From Phoronis australis (lineage: Eukaryota; Phoronida; Phoronidae), in contig NMRA01000355.1 in the NCBI GenBank assembly GCA_002633005.1, positions 332,310-396,309 on the forward strand: DNA of 64,000 bases, written 5' to 3'. Below the pieces are notes generated by a model, which worked only from the letters and a program-made list of their open reading frames with translations, ran no database searches and had not been told where the DNA came from. Within the stretch, counting starts at the first letter, position 1, and each line of letters opens with the position of its first letter. This document shows positions 1 through 12,125 of the stretch, piece after piece. The translations under genes and the position numbers were made by a program.

Positions 1-25
1 AAACTCATACTCCATTTTAGGTCAC
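1..25. repeat. 25-bp contig-end copy of 4766-4790
   Basis: These 25 bases recur exactly at 4766-4790 and are followed here by a single N (26). The simplest reading is that a left-hand contig ends here and the contig starting at 27 overlaps it by about 4.76 kb. If so, sequence left of this window repeats 27-4765. Confidence 0.7.
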
Positions 26-26
26 N

Positions 27-1440
27 AATCTCTCGACCATGCTGTCAGACTGTGGTCTGTATGGCGTACTGGGTTTTCGAGGAGCAAGAATTGAGACATA
101 AGTTCACTCGCAAGTTCTCTACCTTGATGTTATGTATGAATTTGGGGGTACCAAATCGACAAATAACTTCTTTAACCTTTAACGAGAGTGTCAGCAACAG
201 CATAGGAGGCCTTATGGTCAGATAGACTGAAAGCTTCTGTCCACTTTCTGAAGTAATCGCCAACTACCATGATGTACTTGTTTCCGTTTTCTGTCTCAGG
301 TAATGGCCCCAAGATATGGATGGCAACTCGTTGGAAGGGAGCACCCACTCTGCTTTGCTCTAGAGGGGCCCGTCCACGCCCCGCTGGTCTAGATTTGCGG
401 CGTGCGTACATGTCGCATTTGCGACACCACCATGTGACGTCACCAAGTAGACCTGGCCAATAGTAGCGGGACCTCTGACAGCTTCCAGGGTTCTCTCTCT
501 TCCGGGGTGACCGGCTTTCCTGTTACCGTGTAGGGTATTCAATATCTCGGAACGTAACGTCAGAGGTACGACCAGCACCCATCGCTCTCCGTTCCCACAA
601 TCGTCGATCCATCAGCGGTATAGTACAGTTGCGTATTTCAAGTAAATTCCATTCGCTGAATAGCCTCTTCGCCTGATTGCTATATACCGATGACATCATG
701 GCTAGGCTTGTCAGGGTATTCCCTAAGAAGTCGAACGATGGGGCCAACAGCACAGTCTTGTTCCTGCAGCCTTGCAACCACGCATTCGGATCTGTATCAT
801 TTTGACCTGTCGTTCGTCGCTTGCTGGTGGGCCTCAGCACAGATACCAAGCTGGAGCCGGCACACTGGGTGCAACCGGCGCCCCGTTGACATCTCCTTCA
901 TGGTTTGCGGGACACGGCAGCCCGTCGGCGTATCCATGTAGGGAGCCTTTGCGATGCTCAGTTTCAAAATCATATGCATCTAGAGTGGCTATCCAGCGTG
1001 CTACAATGTCGGTAGGCTCTTTAAAGTTTCTAAGCCAGCATAGAGAACTGTAGTCAGTTTTGACAAGGAATTTCCTGCCCCCTGCGGAAACACTTTACGA
1101 AAGTGACAACAGCTAAAAGATCTTTGTATGTGGTGCATTATCTCCCTTGGGTTTGGGATAGGGTCATACAATTACTTTTTCTTCACCATCTTGCACCCGT
1201 GACAGAACGCGTCAGTATCGAGAACAAACTGACCGCTACAATTGAAGACGGTCAAAACTGGTTGTTCTGCAAGGGCATTCTTGAGACTGTCAAAAGCATG
1301 TTCAAAAGCACTGTCCCACACAAATCTGTGATTTTTACGTGTCAGTGCTGTGAGCAGGGTGGCGATACTGAAAAAGTCAAGGATAACGCGCCGATAGTAC
1401 GAAGCTAGACCGAGAAAGCTCCTGAACCTGTCTGTGACGT
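27..1440 (-). mobile_element. Degenerate Ty3/gypsy retrotransposon pol fragment
   Basis: Read on the minus strand, broken frames give pol pieces in Ty3/gypsy order. The end of the reverse transcriptase/connection region carries an FLGLASYYRR-type motif near 1391-1418. RNase H-like sequence with an LDTDA-type motif lies near 1196-1225 and continues to about 780. The integrase zinc finger (two His, then CxxC) lies at about 400-530, and the integrase core around 220-335 includes the first catalytic Asp in a VVGDYF context. Stops and frameshifts separate the pieces, and no gag, protease or LTR is visible. The 3' part of integrase is cut by the contig break at 26. This is a dead, truncated copy. 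The family call rests on motif order; the lineage within Ty3/gypsy is not resolved. Confidence 0.85.
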
Positions 1441-3759
1441 TCGTTGGGCGTGGTCAGCAACGCACAACTTCAACTTCATTGGATCTCAAGAGACACCGGA
1501 AGTCGAGACCTAATGACCAAGGAACTTGATTTTCCGTTGGAAAACACAACATTTGGAATGTTTCAATCGGAAGCGGGCTTCAACAATATACTTGATTATG
1601 AGAACCTTCATAAGTTCCCGTCTAACTCCCGACCCCCAAAGCATGCCCACATTTAACAGTAGTGAGAAAAACAAACTGCACATGACTCTTCTGCTAGTCT
1701 TGAGTTACGGCAATAGATGGCGATAAAGTGTAAGTTGTATTTTTTCACTGCGCGATGTCCAAATATTCAAACTTAACACTAACAACTGACGTCATGATGA
1801 TGACACTTGTTTAAATTTTATCTGGACACAAACTTCACAAAATGGTCCCAAAACTTATTTATTCTTAAGTAGGCCTAATACATGTAGGTATGGGAAAGTG
1901 TCGCACCCGGTCGGCACCCCAGTACGGTATCAACTCGATGACATAAAACACCACTGACTTTCTTATAAAAAATTCTTGTAAATCAGTATTAAATAGCGAC
2001 TTGAACCACGTTGCGTTGTGAAAAGTGTAGGGCTTCATTAATATATCATTTAGTTTCTGTTCGCGGGCGGCTCCACTCAGTGGCTCACTTAGTTTCATCA
2101 ATATTTGAGAAATGTCAACATCGTATTTTAAGCAAAAACTTACATTTTACCCTCCTTTCTTCAATTTCAGAAAATAATTTAACTTCATTGTGTTTATTGC
2201 AAGTAACCGGTCATTCTCTCCCGCTGGCTTGTTTGGTTCTTGAGAATACAAATCATCTTGAATGACCGCAAACAGGGCCATTCTTGACGTTTTTTCGCCA
2301 TGTTCACTTCAAATTGATTGCTTCCTCGCAAACAGCTTCTTCTTCTCTTTGGAACAGCACACTACAAAATACCGTTTTCCCTAACTTTTTGTACGGCATA
2401 CATGTAGTTTTCAGTTCTTTTCACACTTCCACCACTCACAGCACACCTCCCGGTGTCCCACTCCGCCATCTTGCCATTCGCTGCAATGGTTATCGGCCAT
2501 ATTGAATCGGCAAGTCCTAATAAATGCCTTTTACAATGAGTGTGATGCATCAAACTATGGGTTTTCAGGTATGATAAAATCGATTTTGATGCTATTTTTG
2601 TGATTGGAGGTCAAGTTCACGCGAAAAGGTCAAGGTCATATTATGCCGCACATGTTCCATTGGAAATATAGTGAGCTCAAATACTTCAGAGCATCTTTAC
2701 ACATAAATTCAGACTAGTTTTGGAGTATTTGAGGGAAAACGCGCGTATGGCAAAATGAATAATCGATAAATCTAAGATGGCCGCCAACCGCCATAGTGGA
2801 ATTGTAAGTGCCTATGTCAATATATTAGGTTCTGTTGCACTAGAACCTCATTTTAAGCACTATTTTCGTGATTGGATGTCAAGGTTATGTTTAAATGTTG
2901 AATTTTGCAAATGTGTGATGACCTGAACACACAAAAACGTCAGTTGCAATGGATTACCAGCAAACAAGTTACTTCTATTTCAGTTTCATTTTTATTACAC
3001 CTTCACGAACATTGTTTGCTACAATCAAATGTTTATTAAAGAGTTATAGCAAGTTAAGCAGAATATTTTCCGTAAAAAGGTTTTCTTAGAACATTAAATA
3101 AAAGAGAAAGCGTGTCAAATGTGGTTCCTCGTGGAGCGATCTTGCTTTCTGAGTGAAAATGCCAGAGTCGAGTCTTCTTGATTCATTACTATTATTATGA
3201 GATTAGCTTACAGGGTAATGGCATTTCACAAAAGGCAACAACAAAAGCCTCGAGTGTTATAGTAACCAACAACTCAATCATTTCTCAATCGCTGGCATTC
3301 TGACAATGTGACTGTGTCCATACACTTGCACGCATCAGCACACTGGAGTCCAACTTGTCGACAACCTAAGCGCACGCTGGAACAAACCAATTGATGCATC
3401 TATATGTTATTAGTTCTATGCAGGATTCCGGAATTGGTGCTAGCATCATCAACAAAGGTGTTGTGTGCTCGCCTACAAATGTCCAACCAGAATGAGCGAT
3501 GTCTGGGAGTTTCTGAGTGCTCTTGTCTGCCACCAGAATTTTCTAGTTAGGTTAATCCCTTGATATATCATCGTGATGAACACTTCAAAGTGTTCTTGAA
3601 CCTTTGTGACTCCAAAAGAACAACCATATCTTCAAACACAGCACTGAAAAGGGGGCTATACCCCCAGCCCCCTATGGTGCGCCGCCTATGTTCACTTGCG
3701 CAGACTGTGATTCGTTTTTTCGTCCTTGTATGTTACCTTAATTGCTGACATATACACAT
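1441..3759. other. Non-coding stretch, no gene recognised
   Basis: No exon with convincing protein similarity is visible. A degenerate direct duplication (about 268 bp apart) is seen at 2582-2613 and 2849-2883, both reading roughly TATTTTYGTGATTGGAKGTC. CCGCCATCTTG at 2463-2473 and AAGATGGCCGCC at 2774-2785 resemble YY1-type sites, without other promoter evidence. Confidence 0.6.
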
Positions 3760-4690
3760 AGTGGACATCGATTTTCGAAAAGGTATTAACACCAACAGGT
3801 TGCGCGGCAAACCAAAGATCAGACTTCGTTGCGTTCCAGTTTGGTATGGATGTAAAATAGTGCATCTTCTGTCATCATTTTCGCAGGCCTGTTTCGCTTA
3901 TATTTTTGTAGGCTTCAATGGGGAAGTTTTACGGATCCTATGGAGTGGCGAAAATCTTCGGACTACGGTCTCACTTGACTTTTTCGTGTGTTTTTTTTTG
4001 TGGTTCTTTCATTAAACTCCAAGTATTCGCCGGTGTCTAGACGATGTATGTACGATGTCACCCCACCTCAACTTTCTGTTTTCATCGCCATCCCGAAAGC
4101 TGAACATCGTAGTGTTGTTTAACCAGATTTGATTTAGGAGTTCACGTGGAGTGGGTGATCAGTTCCCGATCCCTTTCTTCTTTAGGATATTTTCCTCCAT
4201 GTGGCTTAGCATTTCTGCCTTTCTTGGCAGATTTCCTTTACCAACTTCTTTTAGTTGTTTTCGTTTCGCTATGAGGGCCAGTTCCCGGGATGAGACAAAC
4301 TGCCTATCAGCAATTACGGGAGAATTTCTTTTTGTTTTCTTTGATGTGTCTATCGAGCGATCTCTGAATGCAGGTCAGTGTGTCGGGCTTGTACTCGCTG
4401 CCATCCAATTTTCGCACAGTTCGACGTAGAAACTTCCCAGAAGAGAGTCGAACTCCTTTTCTGCTATGTCTTCAATCCTAATATCTTTGCTTCTGGTATC
4501 CATTGATGGAATGTTGCCACATCACTCTTGTTTTTTTTTTACCGTATTTGCATTCCTATTAGAAACAACAAAATCCATAACATCCTCGTCTGTCACAGTT
4601 GGGCCATATCTGTTTGTTAATTTTGGTCTCATCCTCGCTAGACTCGTCAAAGTGTATGTCCAAGTGTAGGTCTAATGTTGCCATCGCGAA
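3760..4690 (-). pseudogene. Crypton-type tyrosine recombinase (DUF3504-like) remnant
   Basis: Minus-strand frames joined across frameshifts resemble the DUF3504 family, the tyrosine-recombinase-derived domain found in Crypton transposons and in domesticated animal proteins such as KIAA1958 and QRICH1. In order from the high coordinate: an acidic leader and an IEDIAEKEFDSLLGSFY segment near 4420-4480; KLDGSEYKPDTL followed by SLDRHIKE near 4330-4410; ADRQFVSSRELALIAKRKQL then NLPRKAEML near 4170-4310; ELLNQIWLNNT and LRWGDIVH near 4050-4150; and a weaker match, WFAAQPVGVNTFSKID, near 3770-3830. At least one frameshift (near 4425) and internal stops make it inactive. The catalytic Arg/His/Tyr block at the C terminus is not recognisable. 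Family assignment is from remembered patterns, without a database search. Confidence 0.65.
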
Positions 4691-4765
4691 ATAAGCAGAT
4701 AACAGCGATAGATCATTGGGATAGTTGAGCGAGGAACGCTGCTAGCAGACGATTGTGTCAATAAA

Positions 4766-4790
4766 AAACTCATACTCCATTTTAGGTCAC
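4766..4790. repeat. Second copy of the 1-25 contig-end sequence
   Basis: Exact match to bases 1-25. Here the sequence continues without interruption into AGTTTCCTTT, as expected if this is the interior of the right-hand contig. Confidence 0.7.
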
Positions 4791-7490
4791 AGTTTCCTTT
4801 AAATATCTTGATATTCATTGTAGATATACTGTATGCATCCATAACAAAACGTTTTCGTTGGATTTGAATTAGATTTTTGACTGATTTTGTTGCCGAGAAC
4901 GCTGTTTAGTTTTGACCTATATATGATGACCTAGATTGAAACGAGCGCGGCATAAAAATGGCCGCCTGATCGACAAATTGTTTATGTTTTTGGAGCAGTA
5001 AAACTACCCTTTCAGTAACGACGGCGTGCATCAATGTTTTAGGTAAACCAAATGATTGAGCCCAATCAAATTTGGCGTTATACACGCGAATTTACTCCAC
5101 CAGGAGTCTGCACAGCAACCGTGAAATACGGTTTCTACATGTACCTTGAATACGGCCTCTACCGTGGTATACGGAATGGCTTCACTTTCCCGTATTTGAC
5201 AATTCTTGCCGTACTATACAACATCCGTATTTTCACATATATGGGATAAAACCTTGTAAACAAAATTGCTATTGCTTATTTAAGGGATGGGCAATTGTCT
5301 GTTTTTTATTCTATTATGGCCAAAATTGATTAAGAAAGAAGTCTAGTTTTTTAGTGATTTTGTTTCTATCAGTACAAGTGCAATTTATTTTGATGTGTGT
5401 TTTGCCTAGTATGTTCTTTAAATTTCATTGTTCAGTGGTTGAACGAAGCAAACTCTGTTTTTTGATTTCGCATATGATTGTCGTGTTTACATTATTTTTG
5501 GTTTTGTATTGCTCTCAACACTCTGAATACAGATTAAATACATTTACTTTGTGTTGTATCTTTACTTCAAACGTAACAATGGGGTTACTTGGCAGGAGGG
5601 GCGTACGCAAAATGACCTCTGTTTTCGGATTGCTTTTCACAATGAATAGTGCATCCAGCTAATTTTGTGTAGTGGCTATTCAAAATCACCGACATCTGTC
5701 CTAAGTCTAAAACTTACACGCTCCCTGTGTATTACGTGCGACTTCCTACCCGACAATCGGAGCGCGTAGTCTGTGGTACTAAAGTCAAAATGTTTCCGGT
5801 GGATTTCACGATATTCGTTTTGTCGCGGACGGGACATTTCGACTTTTAAAATCCCCATAAAACATTAAGTGCTAATAATCTAAAACTGATACATTTCTAA
5901 AGAGAATTGGGTTCAATACCAGAAAACAATGCTTACCAATTTTAACTGTTGGAGCATCGCAACACAAAATGACATGGGAGTTTTCGAAACTAAGTGTATT
6001 AGAACAGTAGTTAATATCAGTAATACTATCAAACTAACATACTAAGTAATAAATATCATGAATTTCACGGATTTCATGACAACTAACTTCAGACTTTAAA
6101 ATCTGTTCTGCTTAGACAGTATGTTACAGGAAAGTGTTATTTGTGGCAGGTTTAGTCATTTCTATAAGGTTTGTTTTGCTCCAAAATAAAAATGGTTCGA
6201 AAAACATTGAGATAAAAAACGTCACTTGCGTCGCAGAAGCGATCGTTGCGGATATGGCATTTAGTCCCAGTGTCTTTTAGTGAAATAATCAGTGATGTAG
6301 ACCAGAAAAAAATCAATAGTGTCAAAAACTACATCGTATCAATATGCTTACACTTAATGATACTCAGAATTATCTATAAACTTAGTCATAATCAACTACA
6401 GTTTTCCATGGCAACAGGTTGGGAATCCTCAAAAAGTAACAGCTACAACTAATTACAACAATGGATGGTACTTGAACTCGCATCTTGAAAACACTATATA
6501 TAGCTACTATCATCTTTTTTCATCGCAGATTTTTTAAACTGGCACTCTTCAAAAACAAGCGCCACCTAGAGTCCATCTTACGTGCAGCGTGGTTTTTAAC
6601 ACTGGTTCATTAGTTGAATCAACAGTTCCAACGTGCATCTTATACAGATTAGCTGATCTTAATCTGTCATGCTTTTGTACATGCAATTTCGACTTCACCG
6701 GTATCGGCAATTACAGCTATCACTGGATCAACATAACGCAAAATTTTAATTAGGCAATTTTTCGAAAGTCATATAATAAAGAACTTATTTTTAAACTATT
6801 ATAACTAAATAAATTCTAACTTATCTTCCACCTCGTTGCGTGTTGTAAGGGTTTTAATTATTTCGTTTCGTGAAAGTGAGTTATTACAAATATGTGTACC
6901 ATGCTCGTTCGGGTTACCGCTGAGACAGGTTTGCGTTGAGCTTAAAAACGAAAATTCTGACGGAGAGGTGGGTCGACGCGTCCCGAACTGTTAACGCCCA
7001 GGTTGTTGCGTCGATTTTGGCCTTTACCCGTTTAGCTAAACAAAACTGTTCAGACACGTCACCCTCAGTACAGAGCAAGGGAGCACCGTGACGAGTATTT
7101 GGTCGCCCGATTTAGACAAGGTTGCCCTGAGAATGACAAATCACTACCCAAAGGTAAGCTAGTTGCTGATGAGATTTTTTTCACAAAGACTGGGAAATTT
7201 TTAAGGAAACCTTGGTGATATAAATATGGGAGTGGCCTGGAAGCCGAACGTGGACGTTAACCCTAACGCGTGCCGTAGTTGTATTCTTGTTCTGTGATGT
7301 GCAAAACAATGAAACGCTGGATTTAAATGCCTTTGTCCCAATTCATGAAACTTTGTTTTTCAATATATTTTTTTTATTTTTAATTCCATGTAACTAGTCT
7401 TACTGAACGCTCTGTCTCCACAGAATTTTTTTCGAAACTGGAATCAAAACGCAGAGACGAAGATATTAATGGTTCGATCTGTTGCGTGGA
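4791..7490. other. Non-coding stretch, no gene recognised
   Basis: AT-rich sequence with only short open frames and no motif I can assign. A CTCF-core-like site (CTAGGTGGCGC on the minus strand) lies at 6559-6571. Confidence 0.55.
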
Positions 7491-7499
7491 GCAAATTTT

Positions 7500-7860
7500 T
7501 ACAAACTCATGCAGGCAAATGTGAGCAAGGTTGTGAGCGTCTTAAACACGTATTCGAGACCTTGGGTTGACGTCGTTCCGCGAAAGGTACCAGGATGATA
7601 GCGGCTGTACGAATGCGTGTCGAGATCCAGCTTGTCTTGACGTGTCCCTGGAATTTCTGGAGGAAGTGCGCCGCCATGGTAAAACACGGTTTGCAAAGGG
7701 CACTCCGCGTCCAGGGGGCGCTGGAGGTATTGATGTGGCGCGTCGTGTACCAAGTAGTGCTGTTCTGGGAAAGGCCAGCGCGAGCGCACCGCGCGACTGT
7801 CCTGGGGATGCTGCATGCCGCGTGCACGACCTGCAGCACCTCTGGTGGAAGTAACTAAAA
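7500..7860. other. GC-rich island with overlapping open frames, unassigned
   Basis: This ~360-bp block is far richer in G, C and CpG than its surroundings. It is open in several frames on both strands: 110, 108 and 105 codons on minus, 95 and 87 codons on plus. The plus frame starting at 7567 is cysteine-containing (GCTNACRDPACLD, later CPGDAACRVHD). No frame matches a family I recognise. Simultaneous openness in many frames is a usual consequence of high GC, so coding status is open. It could be an isolated exon, a CpG island or a GC-rich repeat. Confidence 0.35.
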
Positions 7861-7869
7861 CGACACATG

Positions 7870-8750
7870 TTGCGTCGGAGAGCGAAACTGCAGTAACTCG
7901 ACTGGTCGATACATGCTGTAAAAGAAAATTAATACACCTTCAAGTTCCCTCCATGACTGAATGGCTTAAATAAGTTGGGGTATGTATTATGAATGTCCAG
8001 GTGATGCTACTTTTCTATTTCAAACAAAATAAAGTTGGTAAGTGTGTGACATCTTCAGCGCACGTTAATTGCTAATAATTTACATATAGCAGGGGGCCAA
8101 AAAAGCTTAAATGGTTCTCTGGACGTTTTTGAACTTGAGTTGGGAAATAGATTAGAATCCTGTGTTTACCAAGCGCCACCTAATGTCTGTTTTGAGTTGC
8201 GAGCTGACCACTGAGAATCAGCATTAGTGCTACAGTGTATTTTTATCTTCCTTTTTGCGGAGGGAAATCCCTTGACGAAGTTGGAAGTACCGCATTTGGT
8301 TCCGCGTCACGTGATCTGAACACCAAATGATACCAGCTTGAAACCTGTCCAGTGATCTCGTATCAATTTTTTATCACATTCACAAGCGTTTATCAGCATT
8401 TTTCAATACCTTCTTCCTCACATGGTGGCGTGGCGCACGTTATCATCGACCTCGGCTTTTCTCCTGTGCATTGATTAACGAACGCCAAAGACGAGTTGTG
8501 CTTCCAACGACACTGAATAAGTCGCAAGCGTACTCCCTGGCCTCCGCAGCTTCGAGAACACTATGAAATCAGACAGAGATGTGGATATGTGAACCATAAT
8601 CCTATTTATTCTTTCTTTAAATGGCCAATGTTGACTTTCTTCTCAAAAAGTTTTAATGTAGAGCACTTGCCGTGATGAAATCGGTCTTAAATTATTTCAT
8701 AGTCAAGAATGGAAAGATCTAAACGATGTTTATTACAAGTAGAGACTAGG
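7870..8750. other. Non-coding stretch
   Basis: No gene is seen. AAGCGCCACCTAATGTC at 8171-8187 is a CTCF-core-like match on the minus strand. Confidence 0.5.
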
Positions 8751-8754
8751 CATG

Positions 8755-8876
8755 CGTTCAGTAGCGCTAAGATCCACTCTAGGATCTACATGTAGCTAAA
8801 ATTAATCTAACCCAAATCACGTGTTATTTAACTACACGCCAATACTCTCGAGGTCCTATTATCGCGCTACTGAACG
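8755..8876. mobile_element. Small TIR element (family 1), copy A
   Basis: A ~122-bp palindromic element. The left end reads CGTTCAGTAGCGCTAAGATC and the right end, inverted, reads CGTTCAGTAGCGCGATAATA. The interior is AT-rich with a CACGTG-type core (ATCACGTGTT). Copies B (27393-27515) and C (29347-29485) share the ends and interior. It is short, with no ORF and terminal inverted repeats, so it looks like a non-autonomous DNA transposon (MITE). Outside the core TIR the flanks also resemble those of the other copies (AGCCTCCC next to one end), so the true ends may lie a few bases further out. Confidence 0.75.
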
Positions 8877-9963
8877 GGAGGCTGCCTTTTCAAATTTTAT
8901 TGTATCTCGGCGAGTCGCTTTTAATGCGCCGAGCACGAGCAATAACGAACCATCAGTAATTTTGCGCCCGCCAGAAACCATGTATTACCTAAGTTGCATG
9001 CTCTGTATAGGGAACAGGTTGAGATCAGCGCCAAGTTGTCTAAATCAAACGTGTTTTAAAGTAACTGTGACGCCTATGTGAATTTTCTTGGAGCCTAACA
9101 AATGAAACTTATTGTCCTGTAATGAACGACGTTAAAAGCAGTGGGAACTGTTACTTTGCTCTATGGGTCTACTCCCATTTTGTTTTCTAGGACGCGCTAA
9201 CAGGTCATAGCCACCAGGTGGCGAGATCTGCTCGATCACTTTTTACTTCGTAAGTCAACAACAGCGTGCAATCTTTCTTAGATCCGGTCAACACGTTGCT
9301 ACTGGATGCGGTGTTTTCCGGCGCGGCACTGTCATGTAATATCGGATATCAAAAGCGATGCCTACGGCTAAATCACAATCAAGGTCCATATTCGAGAGAT
9401 GACTATGTTACGGTCTAAAATATTTTTTGGTCACTTACCAAATGCTAAGTGAATCTCATATGCAAAGAGTTATTTAGTTGTGCAAATTAAAAAAAGAATC
9501 ATCAAAATCGGACAATGTTTGAGAAATTTATGCATGTTTTTGTCTATGCATTTCATGCATTTTTAGCGTTACGAGTGGCCATTTTAAAAATTACAATTTT
9601 CAACTGTCAACAGTAGAAAAGAAATTCATTTTATCAAGTAAGCAATTGCTTTGATATGACTGGGAATAACTTGAGTCACTTTCAGAATCACTTAGATGAA
9701 GTTGTGCTTAATCATTGAGAAGTGGTAGGGTTCATCATAAAACAGGCACTCGTTACGAAATTTGTGTGAATTTTTGCGTTTCTAAACCTCACCTACTGTA
9801 AAGAGGGTTAAAAACTTAAGTTTAAACTCTATAATAAAAAGAACTGTAGAATATGCTAGCCTTGGCAACACAGCAAAGTATTCAATATCTAAACAAAAAC
9901 CAAAAGTTTAGATTTTGACTAGGTTCTGCTATTGTGAAAATGGGCCAAAAAGGCTAACAAAAT

Positions 9964-11564
9964 GTAGTGTACGTACTCCTATGTGGAATTCAATAACATA
10001 AATGGTCATTGCATATGAAATTATTGCCTTTTAAATAACAACATGGTGCTTATTGTCACCAAAGAAAAATAAATGGCCATACAACATTATGTTACCATGT
10101 GATGCAGAAACAGTGATGTAGTGTACGTACCCCTCTTTTGTAGTCTACATGTACGTACCCCCATGTTTACAAATGCCATGAAATTAAAATATCACTTGGT
10201 AAGTGAGCAACATTGGTCATAAACAGTTTCCTTCCTTAAAAATGTTAGGTTAAAAGGGTGTTTATTGCAAACACATTTGTTTTGAGCGAAATATTAGCAT
10301 TTGTGTAGTGTACGTACCCCCATATTTTAATTTGTGCATATTTTCAAAGTATGGGAAATATGCGCATGAGTGCTGTGCTTTTTATTTTTTCTCTTTCAAT
10401 TGATTTAGTAAATCAACTAACTCTCAGTAGATTCTTAGTATTTAGTTACAAACCTGACATGTCATTGAAATGTAGTGTACGTACCCCTGTGTAGTGTACG
10501 TACGCCGATGTGAACAAATACCATGAAACAAAAATATTACATGGTAAGAATGCAACATTTATCACACACGATTTCCTCCATTAAAAATGCTAGGTTAAAA
10601 GGGTGTTGTAATTAAAATTACAAATGCATTTGTTTTGAGTGAAATATTAGCATTTGTGTAGTGTACGTACCCCTATGTTTTAACATGTGCCTGTTTTCAA
10701 AGAATGACAAACAGATATACACATTTATGCTGTAATTTTTGTTTGTTCTCTTTGAATAGATTTGGTAAGTGAACTAACTCTCAGTAGATTCTAAGTATTT
10801 TTATAAACCATACAAGTCATTGAAATGTAGTGTAGCTACCCCTGTGTAGGGTACGTACATGTACCTCCAACCTCGGTGCTATAAAGTATTGCCCATAAGT
10901 ATTTTTATATACTGCTGTTCTCATGAACAATACTGATATTTCCAAAATGCATCCAGTCTGACAAAACAAAAAAACAATGGACATTATTAAATTTGTGGGA
11001 AATAAAATGCCACACAAGTCTTGGCTAGTAACATCCTAGAAGACATGTCATGTGACAACTGATGTTGCAGAGGCGGGTTCTCTATCTTTCAAGACAACTT
11101 GCAACAAAACAACTAATAGAGGCAGCACAAAACTCAAGATCATCGCATACATTTGTAACTTAGTCAAAATTATTTGATGTTGCGTAGTGTACGTACCCCC
11201 CAACCAGTACCATTTTTTACTGTTTACAAGTTGAACACTGGGCCTAACATTGCTTTAACTATTTTAACCAACTGGTGAATGTATTGAAAACTAGGCAAAT
11301 AGCACCAATAAAGTTTTTGAAAAAAGTAGTTACCTGTCATTTTCTTTTTGTAAGAATCATATTGCAAGAGAAAAAGTTATACTGTGTTAAGACATGCAAT
11401 GTATCATCATCTTGAACAACTTGATCAGCACGGTAATAACTTTTCTTACTTTAGTATGTGATACTTCTTCAATTTGATCAAGAACTTACTAAATTAACAG
11501 CGACCTTATGAATTTTTGCATGATAGAAGTGGACTGTGACCACAAGTTGTAGTGTACGCACCAT
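9964..11564 (+). repeat. Dispersed array of GTAGTGTACGTACCCC motif
   Basis: Eleven same-orientation copies, exact or near exact, start at about 9964, 10118, 10148, 10305, 10472, 10491, 10658, 10827, 10845, 11184 and 11549. Each contains the palindrome GTACGTAC or a one-base variant. Part of the array comes from a ~355-bp tandem duplication: about 10140-10495 and 10495-10855 share ACTCTCAGTAGATTCT and TTAAAAGGGTGTT. The copies outside that duplication show that the motif itself is reused. Confidence 0.8.
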
Positions 11565-11820
11565 TTTATGCAACTGCGATGCATTAGGCCATAAAATTTT
11601 ATTCGGTGGTTCTTGTGCAAAAATATTTTAGATAACAAACCTGGAATGATGGTACTTGAAAAATAACCTAGGTTTTACAGTTATATGACAACTTTCATTT
11701 TTCACCAAAAGTGGCCACCGAATATGGACCTTGATTGTGATTTGCCCGCTAGCGAGCATTTCTGCTTTCTTTACTCGTAAATTGTCCCTTTGTTGAACTA
11801 TTTTTGAGCGGACTCGCGTA

Positions 11821-12125
11821 ATGTCGATTTCAGCCAAATGTTGGCAGTTCCTGGGTAAACCGACTCGTAGACGAGACCATAGTTTAGATGTCTGGGGACG
11901 AGACGTTGTCGCGCCACCTGGTGAATGGGCTCGCAGAACTGCCGTGAATATCTTTGCAAAGAACCGTTTTCAATCGAGATTGAAGGACTTGCGACTGAGT
12001 AAGAGAAGCAGGAAAATGGTCCCTTGACATTGGTTCTGATGTCCGATATTACAAGACTTAAAATACCGCATGTGGAGATAACTCAGACCGGATATAAGTT
12101 AGATAACACGCGTTGGTGGCGACTC
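11821..12125. other. Right-arm extra segment, no gene recognised
   Basis: This segment includes the inserted part of the right inverted-repeat arm. A 68-codon plus-strand frame and a partly overlapping minus-strand frame are open but unrecognised. GCGCCACCTGGTGA at 11911-11924 is a CTCF-core-like match. Confidence 0.4.

Larger units (their letters stand above)
9240..12125. mobile_element. Long inverted-repeat structure (~2.9 kb)
   Basis: The left arm (about 9240-9394) and right arm (about 11719-12125) are inverted relative to each other. The best part is a perfect 25-bp match, 9370-9394 against 11719-11743 reversed. Further out both arms carry TGTAATATCGG (left 9335-9347) followed by a second imperfect block, then ATGCGGT and CCGGTC in the same order and spacing. 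The right arm holds an extra ~290 bp between the two blocks. The 2.3-kb interior contains the GTACGTAC motif array and no recognisable transposase. It could be a non-autonomous DNA element with long TIRs or two old repeats in opposite orientation. Confidence 0.5.

Noticed and set aside
1-4790. 25-bp repeats at 1 and 4766 as ends of an LTR or transposon
   Set aside because: The N directly after the first copy and the pattern at the other Ns point to a contig overlap. The two internal elements (gypsy, Crypton) are unrelated to each other.
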